NCBI GenBank assembly: GCA_013420905.1
Contig: JAAXNY010000017.1
Span: forward strand, 186,001-250,000
Direction of reading: 5' to 3'
From: Collybia mongolica
Taxonomy: Eukaryota; Basidiomycota; Agaricomycetes; Agaricales; Clitocybaceae
Length of the DNA: 64,000 nucleotides
Shown here one piece after another: positions 10,063 to 21,842 of this stretch; position 1 is the first letter of the stretch; every line of letters starts with the position of its first letter. The notes beneath the pieces were generated by a model. That model ran no database searches. It was not told where the DNA came from and saw only the letters and a program-made list of their open reading frames with translations. The translations under genes were made by a program, and so were the position numbers.

Positions 10063-13000
10063 GATGGGTGGGGAGAAAGGGATGGGAGGAGCTAAAAGAA
10101 AGATTAGGATACACAAAGACACAGAAGGAGTCAGAAGGGAAAAATTGAATGCAGAAACCAACGAGATATGCCATTTATATAGGAGGGATATGTGATCGGT
10201 GACTGGATTCTAATTTTGGTCTTACCTCCTCTTCTGGAGCGTCCGAAGAAAACAAGGTTTCAAGCTTCGGGGCTCGGAGGGAACATCCTGTTTCCAATTG
10301 AGAAAAATGAAGGAAGGCACGGATGCGGGAACGAGATTCCTGCAACATCGCGGTCCATACACCGCCCGATCCGAAATCATCGTCGTAAAGGCTGTTTAGC
10401 CGTATATGCATATAGATCTGTAAATAGGCAGAAAGGATGACACGCGGGAAAATGTCAACAGTTGCAAAGATCTGAATGGATCTTGCAAGAAGATTCATTG
10501 TAGGATATGTTTACCTTGAGTATATCGCACGACTATTACGAGAATAGTGGTCCGATAGACAGTTGAGTCAGGACCCGACGGCTCCCAGATCGATATTTGC
10601 AGTCCAAATGGATATCCTCCTTGACTTGACCGGACATTGTTTCAGGAGAGGTCTGTAACGCCTTACTTGGGGTTCACACGGCGTCACCCAGATTGTACGA
10701 CAAGCGCTGGGGCGATGGCATTGGCAAGATCTGGCGTTTGCACAACGGAGCACAACTGGCATTCAGTATCTTCGACGAAGCCGGAGAGGCACAGCATGTC
10801 GTCTGGAACAGTCAGAGGGGGAGGGGGAGACGAGTTGTTCCCGGAGATATCCTGAAGCACGACGGGGGCACCAGCCACGGTGCTACGTCGTCGCAAGGCT
10901 GATCAAAACAGCCACAGAGACAATAATAAACCTCACGTGGGGTTACAATTACTTTTCTCACATTTTTGATGTTATCACATCTCCGAGTTGCTCTCCGATC
11001 CCGAGATAACAAGTTTCCATGATTTCAGGAGGTTTCAGTATTTGTAAAAAAGCCGGAATCGTCCCTTCGCGACAGTGACTCTAAACCCGAGCTAATTTTA
11101 ATATTGGTTCCAGAAGTATGGTGTCGGAAACTTATCGGGTTCGACAACGCTGCACAATAAAGGGTAATCAGTATTTAGAGGAATCAACAAGCCTCTCAAA
11201 TTTTTAGTGCGATACCACCAAAAAACGTCTGTTTGGAGGTTCCTTGAAGCAGTGAATAGTATTTCGTCACCTCGTGAACCCTGACGGAGGGGCGGTGCTA
11301 ACATTCCTCAAGTCCGTAGTTATGACGTTTATCACAAAGAACCTACATCGGGAAATCGAGGAAAATTGCCTTACATCTGTTGAGATTCATACCTGTATCT
11401 TTCTCTGCTGATAGTCTCCTGGAATGTAATAAAGCTTAAGTTAAAGAGCATATCATGGTATGTACCACGATTTGATCTTCGATCGCGCGGATATATCTAG
11501 AATGAAGGATGCCTCAGCGGCCTAGATGCAAGAAAACGTCGTGCGTTGGGAAAGCGCGCCCACCGATCGCGCGCTTTATTCGGGTCGATGGTACGCGGGT
11601 GTTACGAATTTCCACAATCTGTAATTCTTCAGGCGAAGTACATTCTGCGCCGCAGAAAGTAGTTTTACCACATTCTAATATTCTCAGAAGCTGGTAGGGG
11701 ATATTGTGATATGGAAGCGGGAGCGTCTGGAGGAGTGAGCTCATGACTAAATTCACACGACGTTGAGTAAGCGGATCAAGCTCCTTTTCCCAGGCACTTC
11801 GGCCCGCGTGTACGCCTTGCGCTGCTCCATAGGATATGGCAAGAGGAAAAATGCTTCAGGCACTCGAGGTATGCGCATTGGAATGATGCAGAATTACGAG
11901 AGGGTTTATCGCCAAGTTATTTCAAGCGACGGGTGTACGAGCACTCTGATCCCAGCAGATCCCCTGAAATTTGCCTGGGAAATGTTTAAAATCGTTTCAG
12001 TGCCTGGAGTTCAGCTGATAGATGCGACTGTGCCGTCGTCAACCCCGAAATCAGGAAATCAGGACAATTGTAGCAATGACGTAACTGACTGACGCGCCTG
12101 TGTACACCGAATAGTCAATGGATTAGCTTGCAATGGTGACTTTTCCTTCTGGCCCATTGGAATATCCTCATACGGTGTTCCGGCGAAGACGGCTAGTCTT
12201 TTGTAGTAGATATATAACATTGACGCATAGACATGGCGGATGGAAGTCGATAATCAAGGAGGCTGCCATGTCGGCGTGGGTAAGTGGCGGGGGTAGAGGA
12301 AGGCCCAAAGTCCTCTTGAAAATTTTTTCCTAGAGGATGGGGAAGTCGGCTACTGGGCATACTAATCCCCATTAGCTGCCAAAGCTCCTAGATTTATTAT
12401 GGGCGCTCTGGGCATTGATATTGCGGAAGGAGATTCGTGGACGGGTCGGGAATGAGTCAATGGGATTACCGCGGCGCCTACAATAAGGTGGGAACAAGTC
12501 TGATTGTGTATGAATTTAAAAGAGATACGGGGACTGTGAGTCTCCGCACTCCTGATCGAAGGAAGGATGAGCCTCCAGCAATTTTTTTGAGGGGCGGTGC
12601 CCAGGAAGACCAGGGGCTGGATGGTGACGTTTTTTGAGAAAATTTAGTCCTGCAACACCGGCGGCCATCAATGTCCAAGGATCTCGGTTTTAAAGTAGTA
12701 TTCAGGGTGAAAGAGATTAGGCAAATCGGTAATATACGAAAGCGTTACCGAGTGGTGTCGCAGTTATCAGCTGTAAGTATTTGAACTGTTTGCATCAACT
12801 GAGCTTGCCAATGGTGAAATTTTTATTTGCATGTATTGCATTTCGGAGTTCGTGAGTTTTTGTTCGGGATCAACGATAGCCGGTAGATGGACAGCCTTCT
12901 ATACTATCAGAATGGGCAGAGATTGAGTACCGAGTCAGAGGTTTTTTTCTTTGTGTTCAGCATAGTTTTGATACACATGAGTTCCCACCAATCCCTTCCA

Positions 13001-13801
13001 TCTCTGCCTGGCTGACCAATTAAAACATCGCCAGGATGAGAACGTTTTCCGTCTGCTCAAACATGATGAGATATCGATGTTGTGTTTGACACTCCACTGA
13101 TTTGGAATTCGCAAGAGTGCCAGGGTGGAAATGAGGTGCTTAGGCAGGTGATGGTTAAACAAAGTTCGAAGGCTTCTGGTGCCTATGATCAACCAAGTTG
13201 TTGAGACAATCGTATTACGAGGTACCCACTAACAAGGAATAGAGCCTGAATCAATCTGGATGTCATGTTATTATTGTGCATTGGGTGACGTGAAATCGAT
13301 AGGGCATCAGGTGTATGATGGAGGAACTTGATGTTGGACTAAATCTTTTGATATCTGAAGCCATCTATGTAGTCAGAGTGACGTGAGTGTTTTCAACAGT
13401 CGACCATTTTGCAACGGGTTCATTGACTGGAGACCACAGGGATCCGGGGAGATATTGACCCGCGGAAGAGCACAATTTCTAATGACAATGAAATTGTCGC
13501 CTTTCGGCCTGTACAAGTGACAGGATCGTTGGGCTGGTTTTCACGGGTGGGGAAGCTTGAGTTTACTGATACCAATGGCTACTATGTTTTGCGACAGGAT
13601 GATCTGAGGTGCTGGCAATCGAAGCTTGACGATTGAAGCTTTGAAGAGTTAAGCGCCCGGGGAGCAAGTACTTTACCGGATGCTTGTGACTGTTTGGCGC
13701 AGGCTTCTGCCCACTGCATGTGCCAGAATTGGAATCGCTAACTGTGCAACCACCACCGCCACACCTTCAGACTTCCAGGATACGCTCGTATCAAAGGGAT
13801 T
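10063..13801. other. Long stretch without a gene I can defend
   Basis: This lies between the divergent terpene synthase and MFS transporter genes and contains both promoters. Short protein-like frames occur on the plus strand: 10693-10902 (LYDKRWGDGIGKIWRLHNG), 11815-11990 (LLHRIWQEEKCFRHSRYAHW in one frame), 12437-12637 (AYNKVGTSLIVYEFKRDTGT), and about 13461-13637, which reads NEIVAFRPVQVTGSLGWFSR then VGKLEFTDTNGYYVLRQDDL and a stop. The last looks most like real coding sequence. I could not chain these by splice sites or name a family, so they may be remnants of one or more decayed genes. Confidence 0.3.
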
Positions 13802-16800
13802 ATGAGTGTCACGAGAAATGACAGACCCAATCCGCCACGGAGATCGTTTGGTGTCCAGGATTCCGCGCTGGATGACGAGGAAACTGTACAACCGAGTATG
13901 GTGCGCCGAGTGTTGGGTCGTATATCGTTTGGAGGGAACCGACATCGACCAAGCTTTGCGTCTCTCTGGAGAACTGGGAATAATGGTCAGGAAACCCCAA
14001 ACGGCGGGTCGGAGCGTCCACCAATACCAACCATGATGCAGACATCAGGGGAGGTTTACACCACTCCACTACCAAAACTTTCGATGATTGTTCTTTCTAT
14101 CGTATGTACCACCAACTCTCACCGCACAGTGTGGAATAACATAGTTTACAGACTATGCTCGGCGAATTTCTCTCAGCGAATGTCTCAACGCCATTCTTGT
14201 TATTCATGGTTAAGGGTATGGCTGTTTTCACTACTTTGGATGAATCTTATAACAACTACCATCAGGTTTTGGAGAAGGGACAGATGAAGCTGAAGCTGCA
14301 TTTTGGACTGGGATACTAGGTGAGTTCGCTTTTTAGATGTGACCAACCTTCTTTGACGTCCTACAGTCTCGACCTTTTTTCTAACTCAATTTGTGACCTC
14401 GTTACTATGGGCAAGCTACTTGAATCTAGCTTTTGTCTTTCACTAATTTCAACCAGGCTACTGTCGCAGAGAAACACGGGAGACGGCTTGTCTTGATCGT
14501 GTCACTATTGGGAAGCGCTATCACATGTCTTATCTTTGGAACGTCTACTACCCTCCAACAGGCGATCTGTATTCGACTGTTGCAAGGCATCTTCGCCGGA
14601 GCTGTAGGTGTCGCACGTGGATCAGTTGCTTTCATAACCGATGCGACTAACGAGGGGCGGGCTTATGCTATTTTGGGGTGAGGTTCTGAAGGACGAGCTG
14701 TAGACTGTGCTGATTTGAATTTAGATTTTGTTGGGGATTGGGCGGTGTTGTGGGTGCTATTATAGGAGGATCGTGTTAGTCTTTATATTTTGACCGCGCT
14801 TCTCTCTTAATTCAATTCACGATCTAGTCGAGAGGCCGGCCACGAAATGGCCAGGTGTATTCGGACACTGGCCATTATTCGTCAAGTATCCATACCTCCT
14901 ACCCTGCGCACTTGCTGCTTTGGTCACATTTACAGGCAGGCTACTTTCATGACTTTATATGAATGCAAAATCTGATCGAAGCTAGGATCTGTGTTGTCAT
15001 GTTTCCTTGGGCGCGACGGGGGGGCTAGGGAAGGGGCAATCCGCCTGATGCCTGAAAAAATCAATGTGCATCCGTCGATCCCTGAGGAAGACTCAACTTC
15101 GGCAAGCCCAATGTTCGAAGAGGGTGAGCGGCGCAGTAGCTTCGTGAAGAAACTTTCGCAGAAGCTTTCTGGGTACTTCTCGAAACGTGGTCAAGACACC
15201 CATCAGTCAGACGAAGGCCCTACCTCACCAGGCCTTAGATCAGCTGTTCCGTTGACGTCACCAGGGACGCAGCTAGAGAGGACAAGAACCTTCTCCCGCA
15301 CGAGTCGTGCAAACGGCTCAGCATATGGGTATGCGGGGAGTTACAGAAACCGATTGGCGAGTAATGCCACTGTCGCTGCGAGAAAAGGGAGCGTAACAAG
15401 CTCTTTGCGGCGGCGGAGGGGCAGCAACTACGACGGGGTTCGAGAAGTAGGAGGTGAAGGGACCGACCTCAATTTTGCGCAGCGGTTGTTAATGGCGAAC
15501 GAGAATGCTGTCACGAACATCGCCGATCTTTGGGTTGCAGCTGCTATGAACGTTGACAATGAGGACCCCTTCGAGAGTGACTCAGAACTAGGATCAGACA
15601 GGGAGGCGGAGGATCTGGACCTGGGTCAGATTCTCGGTGAGACTGGAGGAGATCACAACCTTGATGACCTTGCAATGTCAGCCGGCCGTGGTCGGCGCAC
15701 AAGCTTGAATAGGACCTCAATCCCTCATCTTTCTCGGCCACACCGCCCCTCGAATGCGACTGGTTATGGGACCCCACGTCAGTCATCCCAACCACCGCAA
15801 AGCCCGACCCGCCACCTATCTGCATCTTTTCCTCAACAAATGGAAGGAACCCCAACCTCGCGTCGTTTCTCGAATGCAGTCCCCAGTATCTTTGCACATC
15901 CTGGCGTCAAGACCCCATCGGCGGTCCTCGATGCCCAGCAACTCTTAGTCCGGTCGGAAAGCGACATACCACCAGGTGACATGCTAGATCCCATTTTTGA
16001 GTCACGGCCCATAATGCCTGCCGATGATGTTGAGTCGCTGGCTGAGAAGCCTCCTTCATTGACCTCGCAGCTTCCACTCCTCGTCATAATTCAGTATGGA
16101 ATGCTGGCGCTACACACAACCACACACGATCAGGTTTTCATGTCCTATTTGGTCTCGTAGGTTCAGAACAATTCTGTCACACAATTTCGCTAAGTTTCTT
16201 CTCCTCTCCAGAGAATACGAGGCGGGAGGGCTGAACCTAAACGCTGGTCATTTTGCCCAGCTCAGTAAGTTTGTTATATTCGAGACGATGAGTAACTGCT
16301 AATGTGTCCCAAAGTTGCACTGATGTGTCTTGCGCAGATTGCATATCAATTCTATCTTTATCCGTGAGTGTGGTCCCCCAGTGTAACCGTACACGTCTAA
16401 TTTGTAGGTCGTGATATAGTAATATTGGGTGTGTTGTTTCCCCTTCCATGAAACCAGTATCACTTAACGGCATATTTTAGTCCTCCGAGAGGCCGCTATT
16501 CACACCTTGCAATGTTTCGGCTTGGTTCACTTCTTTTTGTACCAGCGTACCTTAGTGTCATCCTTTACCGTCCTTTTGCACGCGCAAACGATGATGGGAA
16601 TTTCTTCATTATGGCAGGTATGATGACTCCTTAAGTTGATATCATAAGGGTCTATCTGACTAGTTTTTCGAATAGCTCTTGCATTCAGCACGTGAATGCA
16701 CTCAGGTCCTCCCTGTCCCAAACCATACTAACATTTTTGTCCAGGGCTCTGCGATATTGTGGGATAACCTTTGCCTATACTGCTATTTCTATTCTTCTGA

Positions 16801-17114
16801 ATTACAGTTAGTGACTCAATTTTATATACTGCGTCGTAGAGCTAATGTCGTGTGGTCCATAGTGACACCACCCAATGCAGTTGGTTATGCCAATGGTGTT
16901 GCACAAAGTATTGTTAGCCTTGCTCGATGTGTTGGTCCCGTGATTGGTGGATATGTAAGGACTGGTTTTTGATATCTGATTGACATTTCCTAATAAAATT
17001 TTGTAGTTGTGGTCTGTCAGTATACAAGGTAACCCATCAGGCTATCCTCTTGGGTTTTTAGTTTGTGCAGGTGTTTGTGCATTTTCTGTTGTGCAGAGTT
17101 TCATGATTCGGTAG
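13802..17114 (+). CDS. MFS transporter, DHA1-like (YCR023C type) with long central loop
   Basis: A many-exon gene on the plus strand. Early exons are 13802-14101, 14152-14215, 14266-14319, 14367-14410, 14457-14677, 14725-14774, 14828-14935 and 14986-16156; smaller exons follow to the stop at 17112-17114. The family signature between helices 2 and 3 reads ATVAEKHGRRLVL. Helix segments include MIVLSITMLGEFLSANVSTP, RLLQGIFAGAVGVARG, GFCWGLGGVVGAIIGG and, near the end, NAVGYANGVAQSIVSLARCV and GPVIGGYLWSVSIQGNPSGY. Between helices 6 and 7 is a cytosolic loop of nearly 400 residues rich in Ser, Arg and acidic residues, a feature of the YCR023C group of proton-coupled MFS proteins; substrate unknown. 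Introns at 14411-14456 and 14936-14985 begin with GC (GCAAGC and GCAGGC) rather than GT; reading them as introns restores WATVAEKHGRR and TGSVLSCFLGRD. Confidence 0.88.
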
Positions 17115-17318
17115 ATAGAACTATGTCTTGATTACTTTTGCTTCATATGCTTGTGACACCATAATTATATGTAGTATTCATTCTCGGAGGTAAAACATGG
17201 ACATTAACATAGAGACTTGCCTTCGACCTCTCCGCTATACATACTCATCCAAATTTACAAACCTCGTATATATGTATGTGACTACAATGTGCCAGCAATA
17301 TGTCAATATTTGCCAAAA

Positions 17319-20300
17319 TCAGATTCCAACATGAATGTAAGGCATCCATCGTTCAAAGGGTGCTCCCTGTCTCCGTAGTGCCTCAACAGCAATCTTGAGC
17401 CCCTCTGCAGCCAACATCACATTATGAATTTTTGTCTGAGGGTCAAATATTTTTTGATACACAACTTCTGCCACACTTGGACCATCTGCATCAGCCATAT
17501 TCCAGAGGGTCCCAATAGCACCTTGGAATCCAGCAGCAATAAGGGCACCAGATAAGTGCATAGCCTCATTTTTAAGTTTTTTATCACCCATTGCTGTTTG
17601 ACAAGCTGATAAAAACACTAGTTTTGCACTTGATGGTAGGTGTGTGTTGAGAATTTGCCTCAACTCAAGCTTTCCATCAACTAGGTGAAGATAACTTTTC
17701 AATGGATCACTTGGATCTTGGTAACCATGGCAAGCAAGATGCAGCCATGTTGATTTTTCCAAAACACCCAAAACATTCTTGATAGTAGCTTCAGAGTCAA
17801 GGATTACTTGCACCTTACAATTTGAAGCTTTGCAGGCAGAAGCAACCCTGGAAATCTCTTCCTTCACAAGAGGCAGCATAAGATGAGGTTTATCTGGAAT
17901 AACAGTGATTCCAATGGCACTCATTATTTCAGAATTATCTGATAGGCCCAGTTTATCTGATGATTCCCAAGCTTTTTTCAGAGCATCCAATGTATAGGTA
18001 TATGACTGGATAAATGGATGATCAAGTGGTGCTGCTGCATGGATGGGAAAACTAGTAAAGGCTCCAGAAGGGCACCACCATATTCTTCCTGACACTACTC
18101 CACTCTGTTTATTCCAGCATTTTAGATGATATACCTATACTGGGCATGTATGATTTGGCTTACCTTGTTCAAAGCTAAAAACACAGGTTGAACAACTGTT
18201 TTCCATAGCCAGCAAAGTAAACTTTGGAATAGTTGTTGAGGTGCAGGAGTGTTGGCTGGCTGTCCAAATCTGCTTTCACCATCCCGGATTGGAATGTGGC
18301 ATGCATTGAGGGCTGCTTCAAGATTACTAAGTTGTTGTTCAAGCCCTTCTTTGGTCACGTTGTAGAGAGGGACATGTTTCAATGATTTCCCCAAAATAAT
18401 TATGGCATCTCCTTGCAAAGATGTCCGATTCAGCATAATGACTGGCCCATTTTTAGAACAAGAGGAAAGCTTCTCATATGTGGGGGGCAAAAACAGTTTG
18501 TGGAATCCAGAATAATTTTGGATCTGTTTGATAAGTTTTTGCCTTTCAACAGAAATATAAAAGTAGTCCAACTGTTTATTCATAATCTCTTTTTGCCAGC
18601 TCAGCAGTTGTATTTTATTTAATTGCTCTGAAAGTTCCTTTAATCTAGAAGCCTCTGAGGGGTACATTTTAAAAAGCTGCATGTGGTCATCATGGAGTTC
18701 AAGGGATTGTTTGTGTGTGATAGATAATCCTTGCTCTAGAAATTCCACAGCAATCTCAAATCTGTTATGCTGGATTGCAGTGGCAACACCCAAGGATGTA
18801 GCTTTTGAGATATCATACCAAATGAGTTGGTCATGCCTTGCTGGAAGAGATGTTCCTATCCATAACAACTCAGGCAGAATATTAAAAGCAGCTGAGTATG
18901 CTCTGACACTTTGTGGAAGGTTATAGGTTCTTGTCCATTCTGCCATGGAAAGAGCTGCTGCCCATTTTGAAGAAGGAGATGTGTTCAGAGAGTCAATTGA
19001 TTTCTGAGCATAATAGAGGGCACAATGGAGGTTTTCCACATCACCCCATCTCTGATAATAGTTGACATATGAGGCTGAAAGGTTTTGGCAATATGTAGCA
19101 TAGCCTGGGTAATCTTCAGATGTTCCATTAACAGCTGCTATATCATGCTCAAGTGCTGCCTCCAGATCAGCCACATTATGAAGTTTAACAAACTTATCTG
19201 TGTATGATACTGCAAGATTATGATGGCGACCTGGCAGATCTGGGTGATCAGATGGTGTGTTTTTCACAGCTAACAGGTCATACATCAGAGCATCTTGGAG
19301 GTCTTCTAGCTTTCCAAGCTCTCTGTATTGTGCTGTAAGTGACAAGGCCAATCCTCCCTGATACTCAGGCAAATCAGGATGATCTTGATCAGTTCCTTCT
19401 ACAGCAAGTTTATTGTGTGTGATTGAGGATTCCAGATCTTTTGGGTTCTTTGTTCTGTTATAGTAATCCAAGTATGATGAAGCAAGGAGCTGATGAAGAT
19501 ATGGAAGATTTGCATGATCAGAAGATGTCTTTAGCAGAATATTTTCTTTCAATTGCAGAGATGTCTTAAGATCTTCCAGATCACCAAGATGTTGATAACG
19601 ACTTGAGTATGATATTGCCAAGTTTTCTTGATATACCAGCATTATTGGATGGTCTGGAGGAGTTCCCTCAACAGCAGCTCTTCCATATTTCAGCCCAGAT
19701 TCTAGATCTGCCAGTTCACCTAATCTTTGATAGCGAAGCATATATGACACTGCCAATTCCTGCTGACATTTTGGAAGGTCCATATAATTTGAAAGTGTAG
19801 ATTCCATAGCTTTCTTAGTATATTGAATTGATATATCCAAATCATCCAAATATCCAAGCCTTTGATGTTTTTGACCAAAAGTAGCAGCTAGATTTAATTG
19901 CCTACTAGAAAGTTCAGGATGGTCATGGGGTGTATTATCAACAGCAGCTTGGTCATATTGCAATGCAAGTTCCAAGTCTTTGATTTCATCCAATCTTTCA
20001 TAACGGTCTGTATATGACACTGCAAGACTCTGTTGATACATTGGAAGATCAGGGTGATCAGGTGGAAGCTGTTCCATGGCTTGTTTCTTATAGGATAGTG
20101 CAACCTCCAGGTCCTCTAGATTCCCCAATCTTTGATAGAGTTCTGTATATACTACAGCCAGGCTTTGTAAGCGCTGACTGTGGAGGTCATAGTTGCCTAG
20201 AGGAGTGGCCTTGACAGCTGCTTCACCATATTCAAGTGAACACTTTGAATCATTCAAGTCACCCAAATTCCTATAGTAGGTGAGATAAGTCATGGCCAAT

Positions 20301-21579
20301 CCATGTTGGCGAAAGGACAGATCAGCATGATCAGGAGGGGTTCCATACAGGGCTGCTTTGTCATATTTCAATGCAGCTGCAAGATCTGCAATGTCACCTT
20401 GTACCTCAAAACGGTCTGTATATCCAACTGCCAAGCTCTGCTGGAACTTTGGAAGATTATGGTGGCCAGCTGGAATACTCTCAACTGCTGCTTCATAGCA
20501 TAGAAGGGCAATTTCAAGGTCACCAGTGTCACCTAGCCTGTGGTACTGCTGTCCATGTGATACAGCCAGGCTTCTTTGTCTTTCTGCCAGTTCAGGATGG
20601 CCCAAGGAAGTGCCTCTTACAGCTCTTTGATTATAACCCAGTGCAGCCTCAAGATCATGTACATTTCCCAGACTTTCATATTGCATAGTATATGAAACTG
20701 CCAAGCTCCTTTGAAGATCAGGCAAGTTAGGGTGGTCAGGAGGAGTGATCTTTAAAGCTGCTTTCTTGTATTGAAGAGAAAGTGCAAGGTCTTCAATGTT
20801 TCCATCCTCAAAATACTGGTTAGTGTATGACACTGCCAAGCCTTGCAGTCGAAGGGGAAGTTCAGGATCCCCCACAGAGGTGCTTTCAACAGCTGCTCTA
20901 TCAAACTTGAAGGACAATTTAAGGTCAGCCTTGTCACCAAGCCGTTCATAAGCATCATTGTGTGACGTCGCTAGACTTTGCTGGCATGCTGCTAGACTTG
21001 GATGACCCAGAGGAGTGCTTTGAACAGCAACTCTGTTGAAAATAAGAGCTTGTTGGAGATCACCTAGGTTGCCTTCAGCCTGGAAGGTCTTTCTGTATAT
21101 TTTCCCCAAGTTATGATAGATGTCAGCAGACTCAGCACCTCTTCCAGATGAAGTACTACTAGTGAGAGCTGTCTTCCAGTGGTGGATACAGTTCTTTGCA
21201 TCGTCTATAGCTCCAGCAGTATCAAATCTTTGGTAATAGAGATGCCCCAGAGACACTTGAAACAGAAGATAATCGGGGTGAGCAGAGTTGACTGAAAGTT
21301 GGCCCTCAAGAGCTGTAAACAAGTCAATATTTGAAGCAGCAGCTTCAATCTGACATGGGGAATCCCAAGTAATAAGTAGATAATTTTGACAATAAAGCTG
21401 GAACTCACAAGCTGCATGTCGGCATTGCCATCATTTACATCCACATCATTCACCGAGAAACTATGTTGTCTGAGACGGCAGATAAGCCCCCCCTTTGGGA
21501 CACTAACACTTGTTACTCAAGGAAAAACACACCTAGCGAGGCTTTTCCAGAGATCCTTTAAGTCTCGGGAGAGATCCAT
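17319..21579 (-). CDS. TPR-CHAT protein: TPR-like repeat array fused to a caspase-like CHAT domain
   Basis: Four exons on the minus strand: 21533-21579, 21409-21469, 18164-21349 and 17319-18104 (introns 63, 59 and 59 bp), giving 1,359 residues starting MDLSRDLKDLWKSLARQHSF. Residues about 152-827 are 15 tandem TPR-like repeats. A linker of about 270 residues follows, with long helices. Residues 1099-1359 are a CHAT domain, a caspase/separase-like protease fold named from HetF. The catalytic His is in WLHLACHGYQD (His1224, codon 17727-17729) and the Cys in FLSACQTAMGD (Cys1266, codon 17601-17603); the tail GALIAAGFQGAIGTLWNMAD is also typical. CHAT proteases with TPR sensors act in bacterial defence (type III-E CRISPR) and are expanded in mushroom fungi, where partners and substrates are unknown. 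No signal peptide or membrane helix is seen. The gene is A+T-rich and nearly intronless compared with its neighbours. Confidence 0.93.
18977..21004 (-). repeat. 15 tandem 135-bp repeats encoding 45-residue TPR-like units
   Basis: Each unit is 45 residues (one is 46) with the pattern HPDLPxxQQSLAVSYTxxYx, then RLGDLEDLExALxYxxAAVE, then xTPPD. Units differ at about half the positions, so the array is not a recent perfect amplification, but the unit length is strictly kept through 15 copies. The period fits a helix-turn-helix TPR of the long type used in CHAT-associated sensors. Confidence 0.9.
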
Positions 21580-21842
21580 GTTGTGTTATGCGTTGTTGGG
21601 TATGTGGTTGACGTTTGAAAAGAAGAGATACAGAATCATGGATTTGGGCGTCAGTGCAGCCACCATCTTCACACGCACGGACATGTAAACCCTATGATCA
21701 GTGTAATTTTAGCATCCTGTCAAGTATGACCGTAGCCAAGTACATGGTAACAGTAAATTTCATACAAGACTAAAACGCGTGATAGGTTATGTATTTAGTT
21801 TGAACTCTCCTTCAGACTGACAAAATCTGTGCAAACATCTTG

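Noticed and set aside
10063..10161. Upstream in-frame ATG for the terpene synthase, adding 33 residues
   Set aside because: The added residues are hydrophobic and unlike the family; MSASTS..ILPDL is the normal start.
10175..10498. 107-codon minus-strand frame next to the terpene synthase
   Set aside because: No domain, no splice link to the synthase and overlapped by equally long plus-strand frames.
18977..21004. Regular 135-bp periodicity considered as a CRISPR-like or satellite array
   Set aside because: The period is coding, the frame is open throughout and units diverge at the codon level as TPR repeats do.
21503..21532. 30-bp intron in the 5' end of the TPR-CHAT gene
   Set aside because: Too short for splicing; a 63-bp intron using the acceptor next to 21470 fits length, pyrimidine tract and phase.
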